Of a stretch of DNA of 64,000 nucleotides, positions 25,270 through 38,431 are shown piece after piece. The position numbers were made by a program, and so were the translations under genes. Positions within the stretch are counted from its first letter, which is position 1; the number at the start of each line of letters is the position of its first letter. Source of the stretch: Coleophoma eucalyptorum (taxonomy: Eukaryota > Ascomycota > Leotiomycetes > Helotiales > Dermateaceae); assembly GCA_026120035.1 (NCBI GenBank), contig JALRME010000056.1, positions 62,001 through 126,000 on the forward strand. The letters run 5' to 3'. A model generated the notes under the pieces. The model saw nothing but the letters and a program-made list of their open reading frames with translations, did not search any database and was not told the origin of the DNA.

Positions 25270-26076
25270 GGTCGTCAAAAATTGCTTAAATTACCAGGTA
25301 AGACAGAGAGTGGCACCAAAGCAGCATGTATGAGACGACTGCAAATGGATGTCATAAAGTTATACTTAGACACATTATTCATTCATGCATCCAATTCTAC
25401 CAGAGACCGTACGACGTATCTGACCCAAACAATGTATCGAGGGCACAGACCCAAAACGAAGAGAATCCCAGAACTCCATGACTAGCTTCTGGCCCTCCTG
25501 GTAAGCTCTGAGCCAATAGTGTCGTTACATTATTTCGGCCAGACATGTTGCCCAGGTGCAAATTAAAACTGGGTAACGTTACCTAGCTATACGTAGGCAG
25601 GGTAGGTGAGTTGGAGGGCCCAGACAGCTCCGTACAGCGCAGCTACACACAGCGAGGGAGAAGGTCTCCAAAGTGGGGAGATGAACCTGGATTAACCCGA
25701 TTCAGCCTAGGAGATTGATTCTGCTTCTGTTATCTTGCTGATCCTGAATTAGGCTGGAAGGAGATATGTTGGATGTTGAGCGTGGAAAGTGGGGTACAGG
25801 GGAACATAGTTGTGTTATCGTACAAGAGTGCATGCGATGCAGGTAAAGTCTGCCAAATGATTTGCCGATATTTCTACTCCATACCACCTCACTTCACACC
25901 ACTGCATGGCGACTAACACCGCCAGAGACGTACAGGTATCGTCGGATGATCTTGCGCCCTAGATATCTTCAACCCTAAATGCAGCAAGGAGTTGTACCGT
26001 TTTTATATCATTCTTGCCACCATATCCCCAAGTCACAGAATCTATACCTACACCACTAATAAAAACAGCTCTAAAC
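25270..26076. promoter_or_regulatory. Bidirectional promoter of GH29 and GH35 genes
   Basis: About 800 bp between two divergently transcribed secreted-type glycosidases. A CCAAT-like sequence (GAGCCAATAG) lies near 25508-25517. The arrangement implies joint control. No binding site could be assigned. Confidence 0.5.
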
Positions 26077-28166
26077 ATGGTAAAATACAAGAATGCCAAT
26101 AAGGATAAGCTTTATAATGACTGACTTCCTCCATCTAGGATGACTTCATTTGTCTTTGTCACCAAGTTTTTGGCTACCTTCGATTTTTCATTTCCAGTTT
26201 CAGCTCTCAGGATACTGATTTCACCGTCCCGCCGGTTCGTAAGATCTTGTCAGCACTGGCGACCTTTTCGGTCTTGTCGTCTTCGGGCATTGCAAACCAA
26301 ACTCCATCATCAACAACGAGCGCCACCCCGGCAGCATTTACCTATAATGCCACAACCTTTCTCCTTCATGGAGAGCCTTACATCATTATGGGCGGCCAGA
26401 TGGACCCTCATCGTATTCCATATCAGTACTGGCGCGATCGCTTATCTAAGGCACGTGCTATGGGTATAAACACGATTTTTAGTTACGTTTCCTGGAATAT
26501 TCTCGAGCCAGAACCTGGAATGTGGTTAACTAGCGAGCCCCAGAATGATGTGGCCACCTGGTTCAAGATTGCTCATGAAGAAGGCCTCAATGTTATCCTT
26601 CGACCTGGTCCATATATCTGTGGCGAGCATGAGTGGGGTGGATTCCCATACTGGCTCAGTACAGTTCCGGATCTCACAGTCAGGACATATAACGAGAAAT
26701 ATTTATATTACGCAAAAATCTATCTTGAGAAACTCGCAGCTGAACTTCGGCCATTGCAGGTCACCGAGGGAGGACCACTGCTTATGGTCCAGGTCGAGAA
26801 CGAGTATGGCTCCTATGGATCCAACCACAACTACACATCTGCATTGAAAGATACATTAGTAGAAATATTTGATATCCCCTTGTATACCAATGATGGTAGT
26901 GTTTGGTGGACTCTCGCCGGTGGCACTGTTCCTGGTGTCCTAGCTGAGATTGATGGTGGCCCAACCTACGGCTTCCCAGCAAGAGACTTATATGTCACCG
27001 ACCCATCTCAACTGGGTCCACTTTTGGATGGAGAGTATTATACAATTGCACCTGATAACTGGGGAGCCAATGTTCCTCACCAAACCACAGTTGGCAATCC
27101 TGCCGATGTCGAAGCCTTCATCTCAGACTTGAACTTTGTGTTGAATGTGAGCAACTCAATCAGTTTGTACATGTTTCATGGAGGAACCAATTTTGGTTTG
27201 AGTAATGGCGCTATATGGCAGAACTACTCCAAGGTGTTCACTACTAGCTATGATTATGGTGCACCTCTTGACGAGAGTGGACGAACGACTGATCTCTATT
27301 TTACTCTGCGGGAAGTGATTGCGCAGTATTTCCCAAATGGGAGCATCCCCACACCTCTAGAAAACAAACCTATGTTTGAAATTCCTAGTATCGTGCTGGC
27401 TCCAATGGCTCCGTTATTTGACCTCGACAAACCAACAGCTAGCATGGAGTATCCTGTGACAATGGAATACCTTGGCCAGGCGTACGGATTCATTCTATAT
27501 GAACACCAAGTTACCGAAGCTGTTTCAGGACTTCTTTTACCTGGTGACCGAGCTCGTGATCGTGTTATCATATATATCAACGGGGTCAAGTCTGGTGTCA
27601 TTGATAGCACATACATCTGGCCTCAGAACATCAGTGTTTCTCTTGAGGAAGGCGACAAGCTGCAGCTATTTGTGGAGAATCTGGGCAGAGTTGATTACTT
27701 TTCTCCACCATCTTACACATATGATGCTCTCCTCGATCCCTACAAAGGAATTCTGACTAATGTCACAGTTAATGGAACTATCTTGTCTGGCTGGGATACG
27801 TACTCCTATCCAGTGAAAGAGCTGCCAACTCCAAGCGCTGTTGTGAACATTTCCAGTCCTGTCTACTACTCCGGGTCTTTCTTCGTGAATGGCACTGCTA
27901 GTGTTGACCAAAGTACTCTGGATACCTTCATTGCAATTCCGAACGGTGTCAAGGGTATTGTTTGGGTTAACGATTTCATGCTGGGAAGATATTGGATTGT
28001 TGGTCCACAGCAGTCGTTGTATCTGCCTGGAACAGTGCTGAAGCCAGGAGCGTGGAACAATATTGTAGTTTTGGAACTGGAACCCACACTGATCAACGGT
28101 ACTATGATAGCGGAGGGTCAATCAGAGAGAATCTGGGGTAATCATCCCGATCCAGACTGGCCTTGA
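26077..28166 (+). CDS. GH35 beta-galactosidase
   Basis: Retaining beta-galactosidase. The secure coding part runs from about 26220 to 28166 in one exon. TIM-barrel motifs are present: GQMDPHRIPYQYW, FSYVSWNILEP, ILRPGPYICGEHEWGG, acid/base Glu in MVQVENEYGSYG, and a nucleophile Glu in LLDGEYYTIAPDNWG. MFHGGTNFG is also typical. C-terminal beta domains follow. A hydrophobic stretch (KILSALATFSVLSSSGIA) just before NQTPSS is the likely signal peptide, so this is probably a secreted enzyme. The first Met lies upstream. ATG at 26077 spliced over 26080-26138 (CTGAC branch, TCTAG acceptor) keeps the frame open, but it puts about 40 residues before the signal-like segment, so the 5' end is uncertain. 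Upstream of OPT and downstream of the shared GH29 promoter. Confidence 0.88.
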
Positions 28167-29772
28167 AAATATGCCTTAGCAAGTGGAGCTAGTAACCCAA
28201 GCTATGTAATTAGCCCAACATTAAATTACGTCAACCCTAGGTACAATAAAAGGAATCAGGCACTTGAGGACGAACTAGAACTTTTCCAAAAGTCGTGGAA
28301 TCGCACAATTATTCTTATGAATGAACTTATGTATCAAATATGCTTTATAGTGTATAATCTCATTACAGTTAAAGCCAGTATAGCAAGAGCGGAAAATGTT
28401 TGGCTGGCATTTTGGTGTATCTATGAAAAGTTGCCTGGGATGCATCCTCCGCAGATCTACTTATTAATGGCCATCATATTGTTCAGGCCCTCAGCGTCAA
28501 GAAAAGACTGTTGAAGTGATGTTGGCACATGTTTGGGTCCATACTGAAAATAATTCTAGGTGAAATCGTAATTTGAACCACCGTAGAGGTTCTGAGATTT
28601 AGATCAAGTTAAAACTTATGTGCTCGTTCGCTCTTTCGCTTCTTGACAGCGTATACTTACTTTGAGGAGATATAGACTTATTGAGAAACGTTTTGTCCCA
28701 GATGACAAGTTTACAAAAAGTTGTCTTCATTATGCTCGAGTTCCTGTTGACATATATAGGTCATTTTCGTTAAATACCTGGGTACAATAAGAATGGAGAC
28801 TATCGTACGTTTGGATATCCACAAGGGCTGGGGTTAATAAATTTTGAATCTTTGTGGCTATTTCCGCTATATGGGTTGGGGCAGGCTCCAGTGGAAGCAT
28901 TAGAGTGAGAAGCTATACCTGGTCCTGTTCCAGCGTAGTTTTGAGATTATTGTGCTTGTACAGACGAAGAGTCATGCACGAAAGTGAAAGCAGAAGCTGA
29001 AGAGTGTTTGTGAAGTATCACTAGGCCTTGCCACAACCGCAAGGGGGCCGGTTTCTAAAGCGGCGGAAGAGTGGGAGCCCGCAGTTTTGCTAGTAGGGGT
29101 GCCAGATCGTGTGCTCTCCCCCATGATTAACGACCATAAGGCTCTCTCGCCAATCAGTTCTCACCGTACATAGTTAATAAGCGACGCCGTTATCAAGATA
29201 AGAAAGGTCCTAGCCGATAGTACGCTTGATATCGTACTTCCTTCCTTGGATAAATGGGATTCTAGAGGCATGTCTATACAGGGTGCAAGGGTGGTATTGC
29301 AGGGAAGTCGACCTGCAATAGCATGTATATCGGCTGAATATGCCAGTTTGTTAACCTTCGTTGACAGGGATCTCGTCTGCAACTGGCACGTTGCAAACAA
29401 CCTGCATTGAAATCGTACATGTTTTCTCCCTGTTCCCAACCCACTTATCGCCTGAGCTTTCTATCCATCTCACGGCTCCACCTCCGAAGGTTACACGCTT
29501 CGAAGTATAGTTGAGCAAGGATTGAGATAGAGGCAATCAGACATGGAAAAGCATTGAAAAAGGGTAGGCTTATCAGCTAGCTCGGATATGCTGCTCTTAT
29601 CACAAAATTAATACGAGTATGGACTTTCCCAGCTATAAAACCACCGACAGAACTTCTCTGATTAGATGCTCGTGGTTCAACCAGCTCTGAAGTATTATCC
29701 TACTGTGGATACTTCAGTTTCATTTTGGTTTTCTTCAAAAGCATACCTCCTGTCGTCGATTCCCATCATAGG
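28167..29772. other. Intergenic; TATA-like box before OPT gene at 29634-29640
   Basis: Long spacer after GH35. TATAAAA at 29634-29640 sits about 135 nt before the OPT start codon. Minus-strand ORFs at 29161-29536 lack an ATG or recognisable domain. Confidence 0.5.
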
Positions 29773-32700
29773 ATGAGCGAAAAATATGCCATCGACGACA
29801 AAGTCGTCAATGTCAATGAGAAAAGGGTCGATAGATACGATTCTTCTCCAGCACCTAGTGACCGCTGGATAGCCCCGGAAGAGTGGCTAGAGCGTCTCGT
29901 TGCAGACTACTCTGGTCAGCATGGCGGCAACAGCGAGACACTGCCTCCTGGCACCGATCCGAATCGCATGGCTACCTCAGTTCTAACCTTCAGCGAAGAA
30001 GATTCGGTCAAAATTCTCGAGGCTTTCATTATACATCATTCTGACGACTATTCTATCGACCGCAAGCTTTTGGCCCGTGCTGCGGAGTTGGTCAAAGGTC
30101 ACACTGCTTGTGACATGGAGGAAGGAGAATGGGCATATCAAACCTGCAAGACTGCAGGGCTGATAAACAACTGGTCTCCATACGCCGAAGTCCGAGCCGT
30201 TACCGTCCCATACGATGACCCCGACGAGCCATGTGAAACTTTCCGAGCCTATATTATTGGCATGTTTTGGGTTTGTGTCGCTACGGCTGTCAATACATGT
30301 GAGCTTTTCTTGGCATAATATTATCTTTAATTTATTAACATCTGCCAGTCTTCAGTCCTCGTCAACCTGGTATCTCCATCCCTGGTGGCCTCATCCAGTT
30401 GTTTTGTGTGCCTATGGGCCGTGGCTTGGCTTATATACTTCCAGATTGGGGCTTTTCACTTTGGGGAACACGCTATACGTTGAATCCGGGACCATGGTCT
30501 GCAAAAGAACAGCTCCTAGCTACGATCATCTCACAAGCTGACACTATTGGTAACTTCACTGGCCTATTGGATATGAGGCTGCCCGCATTTTTTGGTCAAA
30601 GGTGGGTAGGTTATGGCTTTTGCATTGTGCTTGCTTTCGCAAATCAGATTTATGGTCTTGGTGCAGCAGGCATTCTGCGCCGTCTCTCTGTCTATCCACA
30701 GCAAGCTGTGTGGCCAGCAGTCCTTCCAACTCTCGCCTTGAATCGAACTCTCATATATTCCGATAACCAGCGTGAAGTTATTAATGGGTGGAAGATGACA
30801 CGTTATATCTGTTTCGCTCTTTTCACTGGCATCTTTATCGTGTACTACTGGCTCCCAAACGAATTTTTCGAGGCAATTCGTCTATTCAACTGGATGACTT
30901 GGATCGCCCCAAAGAACTTTGTATGCTTTATCCTAACTGCTTATAGTCTTTAATCATTTCTAACTCATTTTATAGAATCTAGCAGTAATTACCGGTTCCT
31001 ACGGTGGCATGGGTTATAATCCTTGGTCCTCATTTGATCCTAACACTTCTGGCTCGAGTACTATGAATTCTCCCTTCTTTGCGTAAGTCTTCCCTCTAGC
31101 TAGCATGTGGATGAAATCAGGTCCTAAAATTACCTTAGTCAGCTCCAGCAATACGTTATGCGTGCCATCTCTGGGATTATTATTATCATCATGTACTACT
31201 CCAACACTTCTTGGGGCTCCTATATGCCTATCAATTCTAATACGGCTTTTGACAATACTGGAGTTGCCTATAACGTTAGCAAAGTTCTGACAGCTGAAAA
31301 CAAGGTCGACATTGATACGTATAAAACGTATGGCCCTCCTTACTACTCAGTGTCTAACCTTTATGTAACTGGTGCTTGCTACGTGTACTACACCTTCTCT
31401 ATTGTTTATGTCTTTATCAGGTACTGGAAGCCTCTTAGGAAGGCTTTTGTTGGTATCGTTGTCAACACCTGGCACCGTCGCTCCGTCTATACAGGTTTTG
31501 AAGATGGTCAAACCCGGATGATGCGAAAATACAAGGAGGTTCCTGAGTGGTGGGTAAGGAACACCTTATCTTATTCCCGTCTTTTCTCTCTATGCCTTTA
31601 ACTCAGATCTTCTCTTGTCGCTCTTGCTCCCCTTGCCGTGGCTTATCGTGTCTTATATCGCTGACTTGGTCTTACTAATTGGTTGATAGTACTCCCTCGT
31701 CTTTCTGTTTGGTTTCGTTATCTCTATCGTTGCGGTCGTTGCTTGGCCTACACAAACACCTTGGTGGTCAATTTGCGTAGTCACTGGAATAGGTGCTTTG
31801 CTTACGATCCCTTGGGTTATTATTGAGTCTATCGCCGCAACTGGTATTTCTACTGGAACCATCTGGCAGGTACTTCCCGGAATTATTTGGCCAGGTAATC
31901 CTATGGCACAGCTGGTCATCCTTATGCTTGGAGGTGCTTTCGAGGATATGGCAGGATCCTTTACGCAAGACTTGAAATACGCTCATTACGCAAAACTCCC
32001 TCCTCGAGCCGTGTGGCGTGGTACGTTCTCCTCACGAAATAATTATCAGATCATAGTCTAATTCGTGCTTTCAAGGACATATCGTCTCGTGCTTTATCAA
32101 CTGCATCATTTACTGTGCTATCCTTGAAGTTATGGTTATTTACTTTAATCAAGACAGTACCCTTTGTGAATGGAACAACAAAGAACACATGGTCTGCTCA
32201 TATGCTAACTCTGTTTACTCCTCAACTATCTCCTTTGGAGCCTTCGGTACCAACAACATGTTTAAGCTATACCCTGTTTTACCTTGGTGCTTCTTGATCG
32301 GTGCGGTTCTGGGCCTCTTCTGGGTATACTCAGAGAAATGGGTCCCTCGTATTCGGGATGTTTGCAAAGCTCGCATGGAGAGTGAGAGATTTACGTGGTT
32401 TGATGAATATATCTGGAAGCCTGCCGCTACTACTATGGCCTGTCTCCACCCAGCTATTGCACTTTCAGGCGCACAGAGTTGGTCTGGAAATACCAATCTT
32501 ACTTATGGAACGTTGGGTATCTACCTTGCCTGGGTTTTCCAATACTATATTAAGCGTCGTTTTACTGCGTGGTGGGGAAAGTACGCATATATGATCTTTG
32601 CCGGTCTTAATGTTGGTGTGGCTATCTCTGGCCTTATTGTTACCCTCGTGTTTAGTTTTGGTGCGGGTAAGAATACGTCTTTCAACTGGTGGGGCAATAC

Positions 32701-32815
32701 AGTTCTTACAGCTGGTGTCGATTATGAACTATACAACAATGAGGTTGCTCTTCAAGCAATTCCAGAAGTTGGTTACTTCGGTCTACCACCAGACCAGTTC
32801 CCTCTTAACTGGTAG
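29773..32815 (+). CDS. OPT-family oligopeptide transporter
   Basis: Proton-coupled plasma-membrane importer of small peptides (OPT family). Six exons: 29773-30298, 30349-30920, 30976-31082, 31139-31553, 31690-32020 and 32076-32815, 896 aa, all in phase. Family hallmarks are an NPG motif (TLNPGPWSAKEQ, early loop) and a KLPPR motif (AKLPPRAVWRG, just before the last intron). About 14-16 hydrophobic segments are spread over the protein, after an acidic cytosolic N-terminus. An SPRQPGISIPGGLIQL stretch is built across intron 1. Glutathione-specific OPTs form a related branch, and the substrate cannot be decided here. Next to three exoglycosidases, import of peptides from deglycosylated glycoproteins is a reasonable inference. 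Confidence 0.92.
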
Positions 32816-34188
32816 AAGTAGCACTGTAGATCGAGTCTTCTAAGTCCGTAGATAGTTTTAGCAATTTGTTAGTGCTAGAAGTGAGCAATTTTAAATTTTA
32901 AATTTTGATTCCATTAGTCTATATAATATTCCACTTGCCTCAATTTATTAGTTCATTTATAAGAGAGTCTAGTTTTCTTTAGAGGTCATGCTTTCTAGTT
33001 CATAGCTGCTATATTAGTAGAGACCTATTATATAAATAACTCTACCTTTCGATTTCCGTAAGGACAGTAAGATAGCTAGACCTCTATACTTAGTAGTCCA
33101 GAGGTAGAACAAACCTACTTTATCTTCCTTAACATTTTGTTACTCCCCTTAGCATAAAATGGTGGAGTGTAGGCTTCTTTGGTATAATGTGAGGTAGGGG
33201 CTTAAGGAACTATACAAATTCCCCTTGTAGTACGACTACTACAAGTAATAAGGCACTGATAAATAGTAGAAGTGCTGTGGTAGGATATAGGTTGGTGTGT
33301 AACTAGAGTACATAGTAATAGGAAAGACAAATGCAAAAACTAATGGAGCTTATGTAGTTAGGCAAGAAGCCTCAATTCAACAGGCCAAAAGAATGTTTTG
33401 AAGTATATACCTTAGTGCTTTCCAAAGACAAGGGTAATTAAAAAGAAACAAGAATTTTAAGTTGATGTCGTTTAGGGCACGTTCGTCCCCTCTTGAGTTG
33501 ATTTTCTCCTCGATGGTCCAGATGAATAGCAATGTGATTGTTAAAAGTATGCTTTGACTTGTCCTCCTGTTCTCACTTTTCTTCTTCTCCTTTTTTCACA
33601 CTTCCTGCATTTCAGGCCTGGTGCATACCTCCCTAGATAAGGTCGTGTAACTCCGCCTTGTCACAGTATATAGTATTTTAGGTAATTCTTATTCTTTTTA
33701 ATAAATGTAAGATTGAAAGGATGTTGTGCCCCTCTCATAATCATAGTCTCATAACTAATAATATAATCTCGCCAGCCATACCTAGCCCAACTCTACTTTC
33801 CTTTGGCCGAGACAACAGAGCCTAAAAATTACTTGAACTTGAGAGCTTTCGCAGCGCAATGAAGAATCTGCTACGTTCTTCATTTTTTCATGCTTTCCAG
33901 TTTGGGATGACAGGCTGCTCAAAATTTCGAGATTTTCTTAAGTCTTTATTGGCGACTCTAGACACTGACCATGATCAAGAGGTCATGAGGAATATATAAT
34001 TCAGATATTTCAGTAAGACATAGTATGTACTTCTATGTCAAAGTTCTCCCCGGCCGATAAAAGACCCCTGGAAAGGAATCACTATCCGCGGCCAGCTTTC
34101 GTTAAGATTACCTATGATTTCGAGATATTGATCTATTGCAGGATTAGCGAATGAGTCGTCCATTTATTTAATAATTTTTGGTTTTTAT
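32816..34188. other. Intergenic, AT-rich
   Basis: About 1.4 kb of low-GC sequence between convergent genes. No ORF or repeat was recognised. Confidence 0.55.
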
Positions 34189-35734
34189 TCACATACTTGC
34201 CACTTTCCACCTCTTGGTAAACTCTGTGAGTATACTTTTCAGAGAATCGAGATGTCGCTTGTGGACTGGATCACCAGTCTGCCTCCAGAGGCGGTACTGT
34301 ACAATTGCTGATTGACAGAGAGAGTAAGGGAGATACGGTGAGTGTATCTCAAACGGGTAATTTTCCTCTCGGTCATTATACGCTGCTTCTGCGAAAGTGA
34401 TAGCGCGTAGTGACGTTTTTTCTATGGACTGCAAGATTCGCTGTTTCTCTGTGATGTCGTTCGTGCCATTGAGTAAAAACTCATAGAGAGTGAAGAGAGC
34501 ACTGTATTCATTAGTATCCGAAACACTGCTTACATTTGTATACCGGAAGATAGATTGCGACGGACCTGTTACACACTCCAAACGCTCCACAGTATTTGCC
34601 TATCCTCAGCTCTTCATTCGCGAGTAGGGGCAGATAAGCTCCCAGTGTGCGCTCGAGCTGAGCAGCTTCTTCCGCATTGAAGTCAGGATCTAATGTTGGC
34701 TCGAAGACGTGTCGTACAACTCGTCCTACAAGATGTGATATCTGGCACTCCCGTGCCATTTGCCCAACAGTGATGTTAAACGGGGTATCGAGAGAGGGGG
34801 GTGCAGCAATGAGACCTTCAAGATCAGTTGCAACGGAAGCTTCTGACCATATAAGGTCTTCTATAGGAAGTGGATCTGCTCGTTCCGGATCTTCCATTAC
34901 AAAACAGGCATCTCCATTACAAAGGCTGATGAACTTTTCCATGGTGATGATTGCCCACCACGTTCGCTTTTGCTCCTCCATGACCACCTTGTCACCTGCA
35001 GCATCGATATTACGCCATTTCTTCCTGTGGAGACCAAGAGCGCGTGCTATTCGTGCACACGCGGCAACTGAGATGTATGCCGCTGTATGAAGTGCGTGAC
35101 CCATCTCGTAAAAAGTAACAAGTACTCTACTGTGCAGAAGATCAAGAGATAAACCGTTTGTCGTTTCGAGCAAGCTGATCAGATTCTTCACATCATAGTA
35201 GAGCGGTGACTGCATGCTACCAATCTTTCCCATTGGCATTTGCTGGATAAGGAGAATGGTTAAACATAGCGTGGCAAAGTCGGCGCGTGGTGTAGTCGTC
35301 AGAGCTCCAAGGTTTATGTCAAATCTGAGTTTGGATATTGCTGAAATTCGTTGATGCGTACCAGTAAAGAATTCATTTGACATGATAGAGATTTTCTCTA
35401 GTGAGCCGAAAGTTCGCATTACCAAACTTACTGTAGACTGCTGGAGGGTTTCATGGCTGGTAGTATCAACACCGGGGGACAAATCAACGAAGGGGAGGCG
35501 AGGAAGCTGCAGTGTCTCCAACTGGGTATGCCCACTCCGAGACACATTGACAAAATGGGTCTGAATGTTGTCTTCTGTATAAACACAGTCTCTGCCTAGA
35601 CTGAAGGAGGGTTCGTCATACCAAATTCTAAGCACCCGGGGTATCTTGAGCACATACCGCAGACAGTTTGCGCACGATGGCCTATCCTTGCTGCATTTCC
35701 GTTTTCCCCGCTTGCAGGAAGTGCATGCATTCAT
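34189..35734 (-). CDS. Zn2Cys6 transcription factor
   Basis: Fungal nuclear regulator. Model: exons 35734-35658, 35600-34566 and 34501-34189, 474 aa. The zinc cluster is ACTSCKRGKRKC followed by SCANC, and its last Cys is in GRDCVY. The sixth Cys falls in register only after removal of the 57-nt intron at 35657-35601, which can also be read through in frame. The second intron (69 nt, ACTAAT branch) joins CGAFGVCN to SALFTLYEFLL, restoring the end of the fungal middle-homology domain. At 474 aa it is on the short side. It is convergent to the OPT gene and next to an MFS exporter transcribed in the same direction, so it may control either, but no evidence decides this. Confidence 0.85.
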
Positions 35735-36438
35735 TGTTCTCGAGTAGACCTTCGATGGGCGCCCAAGAATTGGAGTGGTTCTAGGCGCGCACTGCTGACA
35801 ATTAGATCAGGTCTGTGAGAAGGATGGCTTATTTAGCCGACGGAAGATGGCAGGGCGATATATATGAGGACGAGGGGTAACCTGGTCCGCTGGCTAAACC
35901 TAAACTAGCATAGATCCAGAGATCACATGTTTTATAAGCGTAATGTTAATCAGTTCAAATGAACAAACACTTCAGTTATTTCGAATTCGGAAACTAAACT
36001 GGACCTTGTAAGTTGCACCAGTGACTGAGATGACACTATTCACAGACAATTGAAAATTTTGACCGAGAAGCAAAAGTTTAAATATAAGAATAAAATCCTA
36101 TAAATTTAAGTGTCGGTATACAATTCTCAGGTCACACGAGACCTAGTCACATGTCATAGTATAGTCACATAGAGAGTACTCTAAAAAAGGACTTGAGATT
36201 GCAAGTAGATTAAGCAAAAGTTATATAGTAGTACAAATTATCATACCATCCGCCATTTTAAAATCTCTGATCTGTAAGATTGTTGTATATATCCTCTATA
36301 TTATGCTTCTGATCCTCGTATAAGTCTATATTATTTTCCTAAGTCCTTAAATAAGTCTCCAATAGCTACAATACCTCTAATAAAATCTTGGGTCCACTTT
36401 GCAGTGTAACAGGAAGCACGCTCATACAAGAGACCGTC
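35735..36438. other. Intergenic, AT-rich
   Basis: Upstream of the Zn2Cys6 gene and downstream of the MFS gene. Nothing recognised. Confidence 0.5.
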
Positions 36439-38431
36439 TTATGCTTGCGGCTTGGGAGCATACCTGCTTATCTTCCGAATTTGGGCACCTTTAAAGTAGA
36501 AGATGACTGGTACTGGTGCAAGCAAAGATGCAAAACAGCCTAGTAAGGTTAATGCCCACTCAATTCCAAGGCTATCAAACATGGAGGATGCAAATAGAGG
36601 AAATATTGCTCCAAACAACGACCGCAGAAATGTATTTGCGGCTACAGCAGATGCCGCAAGCTACTTGACTATTAGCAATCCTCTTTAATCAATGAAGACT
36701 CAATACAAACCATTAGATATGAATCAATCAAATAGTTGAATGTCTGTAAGAACACCATCGATATTCCATGCCCAGTCACAACTCCACCAATAGTAGGCAC
36801 AATCCAGTGAACTTCCTTCCTATAACCAGACCAACCGAGCCAGAAGAGCCCACCAGCGAAGAGTATGGCTCCATACATGGCCTCGATCATACGCCATTCG
36901 GGAACTGGCACGTTATTATGAGCCTTAAGTTTTCGTATGTATGCTTTTTGGCGGAACAAAATCATGATTAACCCCGTGATGGCGCAACCAAGAACAGCGC
37001 CCAACTCAGGTAACCCACTGACGCCAGGGTTCATTCCATAGACACCTTGAAATATTTTTGAATAGGCAGTCAGAAAGAGATAAAGAAGACCGTAGATAAA
37101 TGCTGCATAGATGCTAGACCATTCACTGTCAGTGGTTGCATAATACAGAGAATACAAGCAAACATTACGCACCTCATAAGGAGAACAATAGGTTCAACAG
37201 CGAGCATAAGGAGCGGTCGTGTCAAGTTGCGCTCGACTATTGCCCTCAGGTCGACCTCAGTCTCTTCTAACTTCGCATGAATTGCCCAATTCCTGGTAGC
37301 TTGACGTAATTTGCTCGCCTTGTTAACCAGTATAACTGGCGCGTAGGTTTCGTACAGAAGGAAGAAGTTTGCAACTGCTGCTGCAGAAGCCAGAATGCCG
37401 GAGAGGTACATTGTCCAGCGCCAACCGAGATTGCTCGTCACAATGAAGCCACCAATAAAAGGCCCCACCATAGGCCCTATGAAAACGGAGAGTGTAAAAA
37501 CTGTTACCTATGCGACTATCAGTGGGCCATCCTCTCATAAGTTGAAAGTGATCAATGGGATCCTACCGCGAAACCACGGGTCTCGTTGTCGAATAAGTCT
37601 ACAAAGACTCCTCCACTTACAGCTAGTGGGCTAGTACCAAAGAACCCTGCGAAAAAGCGATTAATCAAGATACTTTGGAGGTCTTTGGATACAGCTGTAG
37701 CAAAGTGGAAAATGGCGGTTCCAAACGCTGCAACGACAAGTGGAAGTCGACGCCCTTTGACTTCAGAGAGCGGACCCCATAGAACCGGTCTGTATTTAAT
37801 TGAGCCATGACTCCTATTAAATCATTTCTAGGAGGAGAAACCTACCCAAAAGAGAACCCAAGGACGTATAAGGTCACTCCCAAGATAGCCACTTCGGTAT
37901 CTACACCATAGTCTCTGGCAATGGTTTTGATCGCAGGGGAGTAGACGCCGCTCGCGAAAGTAGTGATGAATGTGGTACTACTCAAAATCGCCATTATGAT
38001 CACTCTATACTTGTGAGCTTAGCCATCCAATCCAATTCCTGCTATAGTTATCGTGATAGTACTGACTTGGTAGACATTGGCCAATTTTGCGGGTGTGTTG
38101 GATCATCTGGTCCATCAAACTCAACCACATACTCCGACTCCTGTCCAGACAGCTCTGGCGGATAGGGCTTGCCTCCACCCATTTTTGATAATGCCAGTAT
38201 GGCTCGTTCGTCTTTCGGTTTGAGGCCAAGAATACGGCTATGTTGACTTTCATAAGTTGTCCTCCTAGTCAGGGCGCGCTCGATGTCTTCCTGCTCGTTC
38301 TCTGCGTTGTTGCTTTCCTTAGGCGCAGATGGTGCTGACCGGGAATCTGCTATCTCCAGGGGTTCTTGTAACTCGTGTTCTGAGCGACTTCGACCGTTGA
38401 ACAGACTGCCCAGTTCGCTTTCTTTCTCCAT
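36439..38431 (-). CDS. MFS transporter, DHA1 drug/polyamine exporter type
   Basis: Twelve-helix proton antiporter of the fungal DHA1 class. Six exons: 38431-38067, 38004-37846, 37789-37567, 37507-37174 (to 37173), 37125-36711 and 36660-36439, 572 aa, phases consistent. A long hydrophilic N-terminus ends in DPTHPQNWP, the conserved run-in to helix 1. Motif A appears as [10 protein letters not shown], the antiporter motif region as [13 protein letters not shown], and the late block as [23 protein letters not shown], followed by [14 protein letters not shown] at the C-terminus. This last exon is easy to miss because it begins right after a stop in the previous frame. Plasma-membrane export of toxic compounds or metabolites is likely; the substrate is unknown. 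Confidence 0.88.

Noticed and set aside
26140..26469. 109-aa ORF with hydrophobic start over the GH35 5' end
   Set aside because: It runs out of frame with the GH35 barrel after 26247 and ends without a domain; only the frame that leads into the GH35 motifs is kept.
29161..29536. Two minus-strand ORFs before the OPT gene
   Set aside because: One lacks an ATG, neither shows a domain, and no intron joins them in phase.
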